From Phragmites australis (Eukaryota; Streptophyta; Magnoliopsida; Poales; Poaceae): DNA of 64,000 nt. Of the stretch, positions 1 through 11,729 are shown one piece after another. The number at the start of each line of letters is the position of its first letter. Position 1 is the first letter of the stretch. The notes beneath the pieces were generated by a model, which saw only the letters and a list, made by a program, of their open reading frames with translations, was not told the DNA's origin and made no database searches. The translations under genes were made by a program, and so were the position numbers. The stretch covers positions 10,599,001 to 10,663,000 of the forward strand of contig NC_084925.1 in NCBI RefSeq assembly GCF_958298935.1, in the 5' to 3' direction.

Positions 1-1470
1 TTTTTTTTTTACTTGACAATGTAAGGGAACGATTCTATAAATTCACTCCATTTCGCAAGCCTTCGATTCAGCTTCAGTTGACCCTTAAGATGTTTCAAAG
101 ATTAGTGATTTGAATGTATCACAAATTCCTTAGGCCATATATAGTGTTGCCAAGTTTCCAAAACTCTCAGAAGTGAATACAGTTCTTTATCATAAACAGA
201 GTAATTGAGAGTTGGTCCGCTAAGCTTTTTACTAAAATAAGCAATAGGCCTACTTTCCTACATAATCACTCCTCCAATCCCTACACCACTTGCATCACAT
301 TCAATTTCAAAAGTCTTACCGAAATCTGGTAGTGCAAGGAGTGGTGCTGCTATCAACTTAGCTTTCAGCTCCTCAAATGCCTTATTTTGTGTGTCATCCC
401 ATTGAAAAGGCACTTCTTTCTTTAGTAACTCATTGATTGGGGTAGCAATGGTGCTAAAGTCCTTCACAAACTGACGGTAGAAACTAGCAAGGCCAAGGAA
501 GCTCCGCACTTGGCTCACATTTTGCAGAGGTAGCCACTCACGAATAGCTTTGATCTTTTCCTCATCCACCTCCACACCTTGATCTGACACAACAAAGCCA
601 AGAAAAACTACCTTGTGGGTGCAAAATGTGCACTTGGCAAGGTTAGCATATAATTTTTTCACCCTCAGGACAGTAAGCACACATTCGATATGTTCAATAT
701 GTTTTTATGGGTCTTGCTGTAAATTAAGATATCATCAAAGTAAACCACAATAAACTTGCCAATAAAAGCTCTAAGCACATGATTTATGAACCTCATGAAA
801 GTACTAGGTGCATTGGTCAATCCAAAAGGCATGACTAACCATTCATACAGGCCAAATTTTGTTTTGAAAGCAGTTTTTCACTCATCACCCTCTTTCATTC
901 GAATTTGGTGGTAACCACTTCGCAAATCAATTTTAGATAAGATGATAGAACAACTGAGCTCATCAAGCATGTCATCAAGTCTAGGTATTGGATGCCTATA
1001 CCTCACCACTATGTTGTTAATGGCCCGACAATCAACACACATTCTCCGTGAGCCATCTTTCTTTGGAACTAAAAGAACCGGTACAACACAAGGTGAGAGA
1101 CTTCTTTCACATACCTTTTGTTGAGTAAGTCTTGAACTTGACACTGAATTTCTTTGGTTTCCTCCGGGTTTGTGCAGTATGGTGGTCAGTTGGGGAGTGG
1201 AGCACCTGGAACAAGATCGATTTGATACTCAATGCCTCTTTTGGGTGGCAGCCCAGGTGGTACTTCATCGGGAAACACATCTTCATAGCCCTGCAAGAGA
1301 TCAAAAATATTACTAGGCAAAGTAAAGGGTAAGTCCTAGTTGATAAAAGGGTTTCCTTGTACAAGAGTACAAAGAACATGGCATTGGGTTCTCTCAATTC
1401 TTTCATATCCCCTTTCCTAGTCCTCATTATTAATCCCTCTTTTCCTCGTGGCTTAGCTATTTGTGGTTGT
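1..1470 (-). pseudogene. pol: gypsy pol remnant: RT and RNase H
   Basis: Read leftward, the linker before RT (about 1470-1150, frameshifted) leads into an RT core with VPKKDGSRRMCVDCRAIN and then a KIDLRSGYHQIRM block (about 1040-890). Next, in another frame, comes [13 protein letters not shown] (about 830-790) and the catalytic YFDD (about 740). After a further frameshift come [16 protein letters not shown] and the RNase H-like block [15 protein letters not shown] with FEIECDASG (about 420-290). These blocks are standard for Ty3/gypsy RT-RNase H. At least two frameshifts and several stops separate them, so no functional polyprotein can be made. Integrase is not in the window. Confidence 0.88.
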
Positions 1471-1829
1471 GGAGATTTGTTTGGTTTTGTAATCACTCGC
1501 TCACTATGTTTGTGTTCTCACTCAAGTGTTTCTCGCTCTCTCGCTGTTTCTTTTTCAGATCATCCATCATTATTTCCTCTGAAGTTAAAGGAAGCAAAGA
1601 GATACGCTCCCCTTTATACATAAAAGCAAGCTTGTTTGCTCGGCCACTAATCTGAACATCAGATCATATAACCAAGGCCGTGCCAGAAGTTGTTGACATG
1701 CTTGCATTGGAACCACATCACACACCACCTAAACTTGATACTTTCCAATAAAGAATTGGACTGTCACATTGTTGTCACCCGCAACGTTCCATAATCATTA
1801 AGCCATTGCATCTTGTATGGAGCTTGGTG

Positions 1830-3445
1830 TCATCGTTGCTTTAATCCCATTCTTTCCACCAATTCCAAACTTGCAATATTATTGTAGCTGCCATTATCAA
1901 CAATAATTCTGCATATAATGTTTTTGATGGTACCACGAGTATGAAAAATGTTATAGCGCTGGTTGTTCTCTTCTTTCCCAACATTGACACTGAGCACACG
2001 ACGAGAGACAAAGCAATTGTTGTCTCCATCATCAGCTTGAATATCATCATATTCAATTTTTTCATGAGCCAATGTTTCCTCATGTAATCCATCCTCCTCC
2101 GGTTCACTTTCAGATTCCCATTCACCTTGTTCGTTGACAAACATTGTCCTACTAGGACACTCAAAAGAAATGTGACCACGCCCCCTGCACTTGTGACACA
2201 ATATTGCACGGGTTCGAGAGGTGGATGCCACTGCCGATGTAGCAGAAGACGCCCCAATGTTTGCAGCAGGACGACGATTATCATTGTTAGGTGAAGGAGA
2301 AGAAGCCAAAGATGGTGGTGCCTTTGCAACAGGATTAGATGGAGAAGTCCTAGCTGCAGCACCCTGAGAACAGCCACCAGCAAAAGATGCACTTGGTTGC
2401 TGTCGACGCCATGGTGTTGTAATTGAACGGCTCCCAAACGACCGTCCACATCCTTCTTGCTGAATTTTCCTTTTGGTGCGCATAGCCTGATCAACAAGAT
2501 CTTGCATATTATTATAAGGAAATATCTCAACAAATCATGAGATGTTATCATTAAGACCATGCAAAAATCTGGCCATCTTGGATTCAGGGTCTTCTCTAAT
2601 TCCAGAACGGATCAAGAGCAACTCCATTTCCTTATAGTACTCATCTACTGATCTAGATCCTTGTCTCAAAGCTTGCAACCTATTGCGGAGGTCATGCTGA
2701 TAGCTGGAAGGAACAAAACACCTTCTCATCACTTGCTTCATCACAACCCTTATATTGATATAATCATACCCCAATGCAAGTTGATTCTCCTGTATTTGAT
2801 TCCACCAAGAGAGAGAATAACCTGAGAACTCAACAAAAGCAAGATTTACCCGTTTCTCATCTAGGGGCTTTTTGCAAATTTGCCACTGGTTTTTTATTTT
2901 TTGCAAGAATGCCATTCGAATGACAGTTCTGGTGGCATTTTTGCAATTTTTTAGTGGCAAATTTGCAATAACAGTTCAAAACAGTGGCAAATTTACAATT
3001 GTCCCAAAAGATTATGGACACTAAAAATCTGATCACACTGCTCTTCCCAGTCAAGATAGGCATCACTGTCTTCTCTTCCAGTAAACTTTGGAACACTCAG
3101 CTTGATTCGAGCAATATTGTTTGGATTATACCTATCATGATGACCACGATGGTGGCCTCCATCACCATGGATAGCACCACGATGATGAGGTCGCTGCTGT
3201 CTATGACCAGCTGCTCGGCCATCATCAAACTCATCTTCAGCGCCATCCATGGAGTGCTCATCATGGACCACAATATTACTAGCAGCAGGGTCATGTTGCT
3301 GTAGAACCCTACCTCCAGCAGCGGGGAGGCACTCATTGAGCAGCCTCTCCATAGCTTGAATCATCGTCTGTAGTTGTCACACCTCAACTGGAACCTCTTC
3401 CTCTCCATGATTTTCACCATGAACACTTGGGTCAGATCCTGCCAT
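1830..3445 (-). pseudogene. gag: gypsy gag-protease remnant
   Basis: The likely start is the ATG at 3445-3443 (MAGSDPSVHGE). A TGA replaces a tryptophan codon near 3373, and the frame then continues through an acidic, His-rich N-terminus to a conserved gag block (KLSVPKFTGRED, DAYLDWEEQ). A 141-bp insertion at about 2864-3004 breaks the capsid domain, which resumes with LAFVEFSGYSLSWWNQ and RRCFVPSSYQHDLRNR. Another TGA lies near 2533. A CCHC knuckle (CHKCRGRGHISFEC, about 2200-2155) and a protease-like block with VDNGS near 1890 follow. The content is typical of plant gypsy gag. The copy has at least two stops and one insertion. Confidence 0.87.
2864..3004. mobile_element. Small foldback (MITE-like) insertion in gag
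   Basis: About 141 bp interrupts the conserved gag reading frame between two blocks that are adjacent in related proteins. Its ends are inverted copies of one another: GGGGCTTTTTGCAAATTTG at the left and, reversed, CAAATTTACAATTGTCCC at the right. The motif AGTGGCAAATTTGCAA recurs inside. It is AT-rich and non-coding. I could not fix a target duplication, so the superfamily is open. Confidence 0.55.
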
Positions 3446-4140
3446 GTTAGCGAAAGCGAAGAAAGTGGAATAAGTAACTTTTGTGGAATCACACAACCTC
3501 ACCTCTTACTCACGAATGTTCTTATGTGTTCCCAAAGGACCACGAGTGTGCAAAGGCGACAGTACCACAGCTGTGATCCCGTGATCCAAAGGATTACGAG
3601 TTGAAAAGATCTGTCTATGGGTTTTGGTGGAGCTTGGAAGGCTGATCAAGGAGGGGATGTAGTACCGCTATCAAGTGCTGTTTCGCACCCAAAGGATGAA
3701 AAAACGTTGCTGATCAGATGAACCAAGAATTGAGGGCTACAAAACTGAAACTTGTGATTAAACGATCATCAACACAACCCCTTTTAGCTTTTATCTACTA
3801 TTCTTTTTTTTTCTTTCTTCCTCACTTTTTTTATTTTTCTTTCGCACTTTTTGTTTTCTTTTTCTTCTTCTTTTTTGACACTAACTAGCAAATAAAAGAA
3901 CTAAAATATGGGGAGTGTGGATATGAAGAAAAAATTAACACGGTGCAACAACGATGGTAACCATGAACTAGAAGAACACAAACGACACAAGAATAACAAT
4001 ACTAAACAAAGGCTTAGTAATTTTTTTGTGGTGGGTTTCAGTTCTGGACTCTAGGACAGGGAACAAAACAACAAAAAACACATGGACTAGTGATAAACTA
4101 AAAAGACTAATTTGTGGGTGACAAACCTACAGTGATAACC

Positions 4141-4155
4141 TAAGCTCTGATACCA
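4141..4155 (-). other. Primer-binding site (initiator tRNA-Met type)
   Basis: The minus strand reads TGGTATCAGAGCTTA, complementary to the 3' end of plant initiator tRNA-Met. It lies one base inside the LTR edge. This fixes the element's direction as leftward. Confidence 0.88.
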
Positions 4156-4156
4156 A

Positions 4157-4680
4157 TGATGGGAACACACTAGAGGTGGCCCGATCTTCACTGTAGTAGG
4201 TGGATGAACTAAGGATAACTAGCCGCGAACAGTAAGGGTAAATAGCTTTAACATGTCATGCGACCAAGCGACGGGGAGAAACGATCGGAAGCCTCCTGGA
4301 CTCTAACTCGATCTCCGAACGTTCACAGAACCACAATCTAGAACTAATCCACACAAAAGGCCCAAAAGCCTGGAGCATGAATTAGGGGATCCCAGAGGGA
4401 TCTCTCACAAGCCCAAGAGAACTAACAAGCAAAAGTGTAAGACACTCAACAGCTCGACTGCGGTACCATATATCGATTTATCCAATGATCAAAAGCTACT
4501 GAATGGTAAAACATAGGAGATATTTATACTAGGAACAACCCTCCCAACAAGGTATGAACACAAGTCATCATGTTTAGGAGGTGAAAAGGAGCAGATTGTT
4601 GGTCATTAAACATGTCTTTAGTTCTCGAGTTCTCGTGCATCTGTTTGGCTCATGTGCAGTCTTTAGTTAAATGGTCATTA
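4157..4680 (-). repeat. 5' LTR of the left gypsy element (outer edge approximate)
   Basis: The inner edge is exact: on the plus strand it begins TGATGGGAACACAC directly after the PBS. The minus strand holds a TATA-like TATAAATA at 4528-4521, a reasonable LTR promoter. The outer end is a guess because the other LTR is outside the window. Confidence 0.6.
4521..4528 (-). promoter_or_regulatory. TATA-like box of the gypsy LTR
   Basis: TATAAATA on the minus strand inside the LTR, about 365 bp upstream of the inner LTR edge. It fits a retroelement promoter; no transcription evidence is available. Confidence 0.45.
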
Positions 4681-5074
4681 CTCCCTCCTCGGAAATCCAA
4701 ATGACAAGCCATTTTTTGGAGGTGAAAGTAGACTTGATAAGCTTTCCAACCATGTATATTATGCATACTGATTCACAACAGACTAGGTGGTGTGACTCGT
4801 GGGAGCGGAGGCATGTGTCAGTTCGCAGAACCGGTCTCCCGCGTAACCCATCTCCATCTCCTCATAATCCTTTTGTTCCAGAGCAGCCTCATGCATATAT
4901 CTGAGCAAGAGCAATATACATGACTTAGGCTATGTAATTCTCATCAATATTAAAACATATTTAAGAGAGTAGCACGTTCACCTGTTGTTGTAGCTTCTTT
5001 GCCCGGTTGCACGTAATCGGTCCTTCCAATACGTGTGTAACCGGTTTTGGTGTGGTGTTGGTTGGGATGTCCTC

Positions 5075-5320
5075 ATCAACACCAGTGCCATAAGCTTAAC
5101 CAACAACCCAGTTCAACACTTCAGAACCAAACACATAGATGTTAGATTCCACATTCTAAGAGACCACATTGAGAAGGGAGATATTGAGTTGAGCTATATA
5201 GATACCAACCATCAGCTAGCCGATATATTCACCAAGCCTCTAGATGCTATAATATTTGCCTTTTTAAGAGGAAAGCTTGGTGTGTGCCATCCCTATGATA
5301 TTGTGTCAGAACAAGTTATC
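5075..5320 (+). pseudogene. pol: Ty1/copia RNase H C-terminal fragment
   Basis: The reading frame from about 5083 gives NTSAISLTNNPVQHFRTKHI, then HILRDHIEKGDIELSYI, HQLADIFTKPLDA and GKLGVCHPYDIV. This is the highly conserved C-terminal end of copia RNase H in SIRE/Maximus-type elements. The upstream catalytic part is missing: homology stops near 5.06 kb, next to the gypsy LTR, so the rest was probably displaced or deleted. The same region of the second copia element lies on the minus strand near 38.65-38.85 kb. Confidence 0.85.
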
Positions 5321-6716
5321 ATTTGTACATACTCTATCTTACTTTTATTGCATTTGTATTACATTTTATTACGTAGGATGATCATTGTAGTTGAGCTTTG
5401 ACTTGTATGTATTTAGCATTTTCAGTTGTTAGACTTGAATTTGGACTAAGTTGAGTAGTTGTGTGTAGCAAGCTCTTAACCTTAGACTCTTTTTGATACT
5501 TTGACATGATACATTTCAAGCAAGCTAGTTTTTGTTAAAATAAAATTTGGCAATTTTATGAATCATGTAGACTATGAAATGCTACATTCTTGATCACAAT
5601 ATTCATAATTGCTTTGACTTAGTCAATACTTCTATTAAGGGTAGCTTGATGGATACCTCTCTCTTGGCTTCTTGATTCAAGATTGTGAATTGAGGAATAT
5701 TACACTATGTTTTCTGTCTTTGTCAAATATTTAACTCATGATAGAACCTTAGGGGAACATGTGTTCCTTGTGTCGCAAAGACACTTCTTGACTTGATAAT
5801 GTAAAAACTTGTTTCGTTGTGAAAATATGAATATTCTGGTGAATTCAAGTATCTTGTGCTCAAATGTGATCTAATACAGTTATCTTGAAGCCTCTAGGTG
5901 TTTACCGTAACCAGTTGTGCAACACTTTACTTGGATAAGAGTCAACTTGAGGATTAAAAAATGAAAGAAATGCGCCTAAATGATCAATTTTCTTTTAATC
6001 ACTTGATCTAACTAAGTCTTGGTTTCATATGAGAGTATTTGCAAAGCCTATTATCATGAATGCTTGTTTGCCTAGTTTGAGATTGAAGTTAGCTACTTCA
6101 TAATGCTTGTATTGACTTGGCATGAGTGTATGCTTATGTGGTGGTCACCTTGCACATGATTCAGTTATGTGAAATTAAATGCGTCAATCAACTCTTCGGG
6201 TTTAGCTTGTCAAGCTTCATGTTCTTATGTCACAGTCTCTTTTTGAGCCTCTATGCAATTGTGAGCTTCATCCTCTCCTTTCTGAAGCCCTTTTGACATT
6301 TCTAGCACTTACAAATACTTTGTGGTATACTTGTGAAAGCTCACTAGGATTGCATCTTCATGCATTGCATAATATTTTATTTTTGATATTTGCGTTACCA
6401 AAGGGGGAGAGCATATGCAAAAAAAGAGAATATGCTACAAAGGAGGAGAAATAAGAAAATTTGCAACAAATCTCAAAGAAAAATGAAAAATATGCATTCA
6501 TAAAGGGGGAGCATTTGTTTTTAAGTTTTTGAGCTTTTCTTGCTCTTTTGAGGTTTTAACTTGTCTTTGCCTATCTTCGGCCTTTTGCAATCTATCTTAT
6601 GCCAAGTGAATTATGTTACTCTTTTTTGAGTTTTTGGTCACTTAGATGTGCTTCACTTTTTCTATCCCAAATCTTTATACTTTGAGGGTTGTCAATATAC
6701 TTATCAAGGGAAAATT
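5321..6716 (+). other. Non-coding 3' interior of the first copia element
   Basis: About 1.4 kb between the end of pol and the 3' LTR, with no convincing ORF. G-rich purine runs (AAAGGGGGAG type) at 6401-6410 and 6502-6511 resemble the repeated polypurine stretches of SIRE-like elements. The last purine tract is just before 6717. The second copia element has an equivalent segment at 37.25-38.64 kb in the opposite orientation. Confidence 0.65.
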
Positions 6717-7893
6717 TGAGAAACCAAGTGGAGAAGTGCCTTGGTTTGCATATGATGAGGTATTGAAAATAGTTTGTGTTTTGAACTTAGTTAGCATGTG
6801 TTTATAGATGTTTATTCTTGTTCATGTCTAACTCGAGTTAACGGTGTTTGGAATTAGCGAATTTTTCTCTATACACAGAAAAATTACACACATCGGAAGT
6901 TCTAGTGTGAACATCAGATGTTCCGGAGTTCACCAGAAGTTCTGGTATAGACAGTGTATACTCGCTGGACTATCTCTTGCAGAGAGCATTTTTTGAGCGA
7001 AATTAGAGATCAATGCACCGGAAGGTCCGGTGAGTGTGATGAATACACCGGAGGGTATCACCGAAGCATTTTTAGTACTAAAGCAGAAATGAAAGCAAAC
7101 ACCAGATGGTCTAGTGATGGACTTTGAGAGCACCAGAGTATTTTCTACAGAGGAGATTTTTGGTGCCAAGTTTGATTATGTACGCCGGATAGTCCGGTGT
7201 TGAGATTGTGAACACCAGATAATGCACCAGGTATTTTGTTGCAGAGAGGATGCAGAAGGGTGGCTCAATGGATTGACACACATCGGATTATCCAGTAATG
7301 GACATGAGATCACCGGAAGCTTTCACCGGATCTTTTCTTGCAGAGAGCAAAGTTTTCCTGGAACAGATAATGTTACACTCACCAGATGGTCTGGTCGTAA
7401 GGAGCAGAACACACCGGAACATCCAGTGTTCACGTTTTCTGTAGGATGTGCTCTGAGTTGAAGTTTTTGATTTAATATTAACTTGAAAATGTTTTGGAGT
7501 ATGAAGAAATATTTTTGCTTATTTCAAGGTGTGCAGGTGACGGATACAACTTGACGGTCAACGGCGAGAGATCGAGGCTAGATGGTGCTTGGTGCCGGAG
7601 GATCAAGGAGGGTCGGACAGAGTCAAGGGTGATCCTAACTGTACACACGAAAGCCAAGCAAAACAAGAAACAAATGATCAAAATAGTGTGTTGACAAAGC
7701 CAAGCGAAAGAGATGTCGGTGCAAGTGACAAGGCGGCTCGAGGGATTGGGAACGGGAGAGACTTGCCGATGGTTAAGATCGAAAGACGGAGGATATGCGT
7801 CATAATCGGAGCACTAGCTTCAGGTGGAAGAAGTGTAGGCTAGTCACGCTTTGAGAAGTGTGCTAAGGTTTCACAGTTTGACCTCAAAATTGT
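6717..7893 (+). repeat. 3' LTR of the first copia element, truncated
   Basis: It begins TGAGAAACCAAGTGG, the same start as the LTRs of the copia element at 35.4-50.6 kb read on the minus strand. It contains a series of short palindromic CCGG-type motifs (about 6900-7430) and a later block (about 7510-7790) recognisably similar to 49.64-49.90 kb reversed. Similarity is lost near 7893 (after CCTCAAAATTGTGGGA), where the DUF4283 remnant begins. The rest of the LTR was not found on the far side. Confidence 0.75.
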
Positions 7894-9760
7894 GGGAGAA
7901 CAGGAGGCCGCGGTCAACGTGCTCCTTGATAAAGTCCCTTGAGTCCCTACAAGGCCTAGACAGGTGGGACCAGAGAGGGCGACTACGGTGCCTCCGTACG
8001 CCCCACCTGCTATGATCCTCATCTGCCTCATCATCATGGCCTCGCCGAGGCATATCGTCCTTGCGGCAAGACCTTGAAGGTGGAACAAATGGCACAGCCA
8101 TGCCAACATCCAGTGAACCATAGATCCAGGCAAGGATTCTTTCCCAGCGCCTCACGCTGTCTGGCTCCCTCGACGAATCATCAGTGAGGAAGGCCAAGTC
8201 GTGGACCACCTCCAGATGAACAAAGCACCAGTAGTTCTGACCCTTCTTGAGCCCAGATGGTGCATCGTGATGGATTTGCAGTTGCAGAAGAGGAATGTCA
8301 GTTGATGGTAGCTCCTTATCGCCCTCTAGAACGGTGAGCCAGACGATTCTAGGAATTTGGCTTAGGTTCTTGCACCATGCCCAAAGATCATAAATCCAAG
8401 TTCTCTCCCGTCTTTGTGAATGTTCCTTCACATAATGGATGGTACAGTGCTTGCCGATGATCTAGACGGCAATCTCCTCAAAGAAATAGTGGGCCGGAAG
8501 GCCCTTGAGCCTTAGATGAATGTGATAATCAAAATGGGTCCCTTCCACATACCGCCTCTCAGACCAGCTGGCGAAGCAGAAATCTTGCCCATCGTACAGC
8601 AGGCTGCGCGAAGAGATGACCTCATCCTACTTGCGACAATTACTGAAGACAATAAGGAAGTATTCCGGATGGTGCTTAACCACCTGGCACTCATGGACAG
8701 CAACACCAAATTCCACTACCAGTGCATCAGCAGGGAGAATTTCCTCCGTGTCTGGCTTGCTCCCAGCCAGCCAGCACACTGCTATACGGTCCTGCAGTTT
8801 CTTCATCCGACGCGTCATAGCTCTAGTCGTAGAGACGACAACTTCATCCTCAAGAGGTCTGGCCGCTAGATCTCCCCGGAAGGCAGCCATAGCTGCTTGG
8901 GTGCTGGCATTGCGTGGGGGGCCGGCTGAGGAGTGGCTTGTGGGGTGAAGATCCTAACATGACTTTTTTGTAGGAGGGGTGCGGCTGCTCGTTGGTTGGA
9001 GAAAAGTAGGGCATCAGTGCCGGAGGGTGCCTTGGGATAGTAGTGCTGGAGGTGGCAGTTGGAGTAGCAGGGGCTTCGGTGAGGCACTCAAAAGGCCGGT
9101 GTCCGGACCTCTTGCATTTCCAGCATCGCGGTAGTTCACGGTAGGCTGCTACTCTGTGATGTGGAAAGAGGCAATTGAAGCATTTCCCATGGCCTCTGCA
9201 AAAGAAATCCTTCTTCCTGAGCTACATCTCCCCAGCAACTAAAGCACGGGCTAGAGTTCGACATAGTGAATGAGACACAGGTTTTCTCCACCAATGCGTA
9301 TGCCTCACCAAAGTCCAGCCCTCGTCAATATCCTTTGTGGCTCTACAGCTAGCCCTTCTGGCAGTAGGTGTTGAGGTTTCCGCAGAAAGAAGAGCTCTGC
9401 TCTGAGACTGGTGCTCGGCTGACTGTGCTCGGCTGGGTCCAGGGTCGCTCAGAATTGATTTTTGAGTATCTTGAACGGAGCGAAGAACTTGAGGGAGATC
9501 CAGCTCCCATGCCAGAGTAACTCTGTCCAGTCGCGTCAAGGAGCTGTTCCCCATCGGGGTGGCGATGATAGAGGACCCTGGCCACATTCGTCCAGCCTTG
9601 CAGATGCTTGGATGATAGTTGCGATCAGGTAGCGGTGCATCTGCATCCGCTTAACTAGAAAGCTCCATGGAGTGAATGTGGCACGCTAAACTCTGCTCAG
9701 AAAAAGGGAGGTGATGTTTATCTACCATTGTTGAATGCTGCAAACCCTAAACACGGCGCC
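7894..9760 (-). pseudogene. DUF4283/zinc-knuckle retroelement-type protein, broken
   Basis: Read leftward from an ATG at 9587, the protein begins MWPGSSIIATPMGNSS and reaches DEGWTLVRHTHWWRKP near 9300. Two zinc-binding clusters follow: CFNCLFPHH and a CCHC knuckle CWKCKRSGHRPFEC (about 9131-9090). In another frame come a proline-rich linker, then an arginine-rich stretch and a DUF4283-like region (EFGVAVHECQVVKHHPEYF near 8740, then RTWIYDLWAWCKNL and VPFVPPSRSC). Grass proteins of this kind are usually gag-like first ORFs of non-LTR elements or their domesticated relatives, with probable nucleic-acid binding. Frameshifts and a stop break the frame, and no RT follows. The left end is fused to a copia LTR, so the last residues are LTR-encoded. 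Confidence 0.6.
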
Positions 9761-10376
9761 GATCTACTCTGTCCCTCTTGAATGGAGCACTATATCTTGC
9801 CTTTCCTCACTCGATCAGATCCAGCTCTGATAGGACAGCATGCCGAAGGGATGGGGGCGACTGGTCATCTTCACCGCCCAAGACATGAAAACTTGCGCCT
9901 TTGAAGGTCAAGCACAAGGGGATCGAGCAAGGGGGGCATTGCTGACGGCTTCATTAACTGACCTTTGCATAGCTCAGCTTCCATTGGCTGCCAGATGTCC
10001 GAGTTTTAGTCCAACAGATCCTGCCTTGGAATTGCTAGATTTCTATCAAGATCCTTCCGAAAGCTGTAGATCTGGAGTCTCATGAATTGCTTGCACCTCT
10101 TCATGGGCCCTGGAGAAAACGAAAGCTGGGGTGGGGATGGGGCCACGGGTGGTGCAGAGGGCTTGGATCAGGGTGGGGTTTAGTAGGATCTGGGTGTGGG
10201 ATTTGTGGATTTTGGTATATTTTGGTGTGGTGGAGCTTGGTGGTTGCTGGTTCGCGAGAGCTGTCAACTGGCTCCATCCCACCCACTTGCAAGTACTTGA
10301 ACGTGAGAGATCCATGTCTCTCTCGGGAGAAGCATTAGCTTGTGCATTGTTGCTTTACACGAACGAGTAAATGACT
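9761..10376 (-). other. 5' leader-like region of the DUF4283 remnant
   Basis: GC-rich sequence upstream of the DUF4283 ATG with no conserved coding signal that I recognise. It ends abruptly near 10,376 at a Stowaway-type MITE that lacks its left end, so this is a rearrangement or insertion boundary. Confidence 0.4.
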
Positions 10377-10593
10377 TGTGTATAAGGATTAAAAAAAGCA
10401 GGTCAAATGATTTTGTTATTTTTTATTTATTCTACATTGAAAAAGATAATTAATTTATTTGTGAGAGTGGTAGTATTTATTAAAAAAGGCAAGGTAGGAA
10501 AAAAGAGAAAAAATATATAAAAGTTCAAAAATAATTTATATTTAGAGAATAGTTGAAGTGACTAAAACAACTTATATTTGTAATCAGATGGAG
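10377..10593. mobile_element. Stowaway-type MITE, left end missing
   Basis: The sequence is a diverged copy of the complete MITE at 54,670-54,924, sharing ATATATAAAAGTTC and TTTAGAGAATAGTTGA. It ends at GGAG followed by TA (10,594-10,595). About 35 bp of its left terminus is missing at the junction with the DUF4283 remnant. Confidence 0.7.
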
Positions 10594-10595
10594 TA

Positions 10596-11215
10596 TTTTA
10601 TTCCAGAGATGATTCTGTCGAGGCCTCTCAGTAAAGAGAGATGGCACACCCACAAAGGCCTAACAAACAACATCGAGCATCGGAGAAGGTACGGCCTGCA
10701 GAGTAATGCTCTCATTGATTTGCAAAAGGTCGCATATTTCAGTCTAGGTCTTCACGGCCCATCATGCTGCTCGCAGATAACCAGCCACAAATAACGATGG
10801 ACCCTAGGCCGCTAAGCGTAGCTTGGAAACAATTTTCTTTCTTTTAAAAAACCATATTTATGTATTGAATTAGTTCACCTGGCGAAGAACCTATCGACGT
10901 GCGTGGAATTCTTCTTTGGTTTCATATCACTAAAAACTAATTGTTCCCTGATCGGATCATACGAGGCATGCACTGCGTCGATCAAAACAATAGCAACGGG
11001 ATATGATGTTGCTTTGTTCTCAAACTTCATATATATACCTGTATGCCTTGGCGGAGCTTGGGCCTAATTCCAGCAGGGGTCAACATAGTGGGCTGGACTG
11101 GAGGGGACTCTAATAAATTGGGCGCTAATAAATTGCTTTTAATTGTTTTATTGATCATTAGTAATGCTTCATTTTAAGTTTGATTTTCTCGAGTGCTAGT
11201 AGATACATCCGGAAA
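10596..11215. other. Unassigned intergenic sequence
   Basis: I see no gene, no clear transposon end and no tandem repeat here. The last part may hold the 5' flank of the PIF remnant that follows. Confidence 0.4.
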
Positions 11216-11729
11216 ATGGACGAGCAAGACTGTACAGTGACTGAATCTGATTCCGAGGAAGAAGAAGATGACGAAATGATGATGCTTGTCTTTCTAAAAT
11301 TATATGTAGTTTCTACCTAAATCAAAACTTCTTGCCATACGTCAAAAGCTTAGTGGTGCATAATATACTTGTGAAATTCTTGAGGGCCATTGGAGTCGAT
11401 GTTATAACAATCTTCCAATGGAGCCGCGCATTTTTCAGACACTCTCGGATTACCTTAGTTCAAAAAATCTTTTGCGGAGTACAAGAGGTGTTATAGTAGA
11501 AGAGCAGCTTGCTATATTTATGTACATGCTTGCACGAAATGCTGGTTTTCGAGCACTAGGTAACAGGTTTCAACATAGTAGAGAAACAATATACAAGCAT
11601 GTTGGTGCATGCTTTGATGCAATCACGTCATTAACATTTGATTTTATGAAGCCTCCATCAATTGAGACATACTGGAAAATATCATCCAATCCACACTTTA
11701 GACCATACTTTGAGGAAGAAATGCCATAA
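11216..11729 (+). pseudogene. PIF/Harbinger transposase N-terminal fragment
   Basis: An acidic N-terminus starts at the ATG at 11,216 (MDEQDCTVTESDSEEEEDDE) and meets a stop at about 11,320. In another frame from 11,418 comes a block like the N-terminal domain (DUF8040) of plant HARBI1/PIF transposases: VEEQLAIFMYMLARNAGFRA, then RETIYKHVGACFDAI, FMKPPSIETYWKI and NPHFRPYFEEEMP. In intact proteins this is followed by the GAIDGTH start of the DDE nuclease domain. Here the frame stops at 11,729 and no DDE motifs follow. Only the helix-rich DNA-binding part survives, so it cannot be a transposase. Confidence 0.75.

Larger units (their letters stand above)
1..4700 (-). mobile_element. Ty3/gypsy retrotransposon, 5' part, cut by the left window edge
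   Basis: On the minus strand the order is LTR, primer-binding site, gag, zinc knuckle, protease, reverse transcriptase, RNase H, which is the gypsy order. Integrase and the 3' LTR would lie beyond base 1. The inner LTR edge is at 4157. The outer LTR edge (about 4.6-4.7 kb) cannot be fixed because the partner LTR is outside the window. It may be inserted in the copia element whose 3' end starts near 5.07 kb. Coding regions carry stops, frameshifts and a small insertion, so the copy is dead. Confidence 0.85.

Noticed and set aside
4141..4155. tRNA-Met-like sequence as a tRNA gene (also near 34,113 and 48,600).
   Set aside because: Only the 3'-complementary stretch is present, directly beside LTR edges; these are primer-binding sites.
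6880..7430. Regularly spaced short repeats considered as a CRISPR array.
   Set aside because: Repeats are degenerate, spacing is uneven, the setting is an LTR of a plant retrotransposon, and no cas genes exist.
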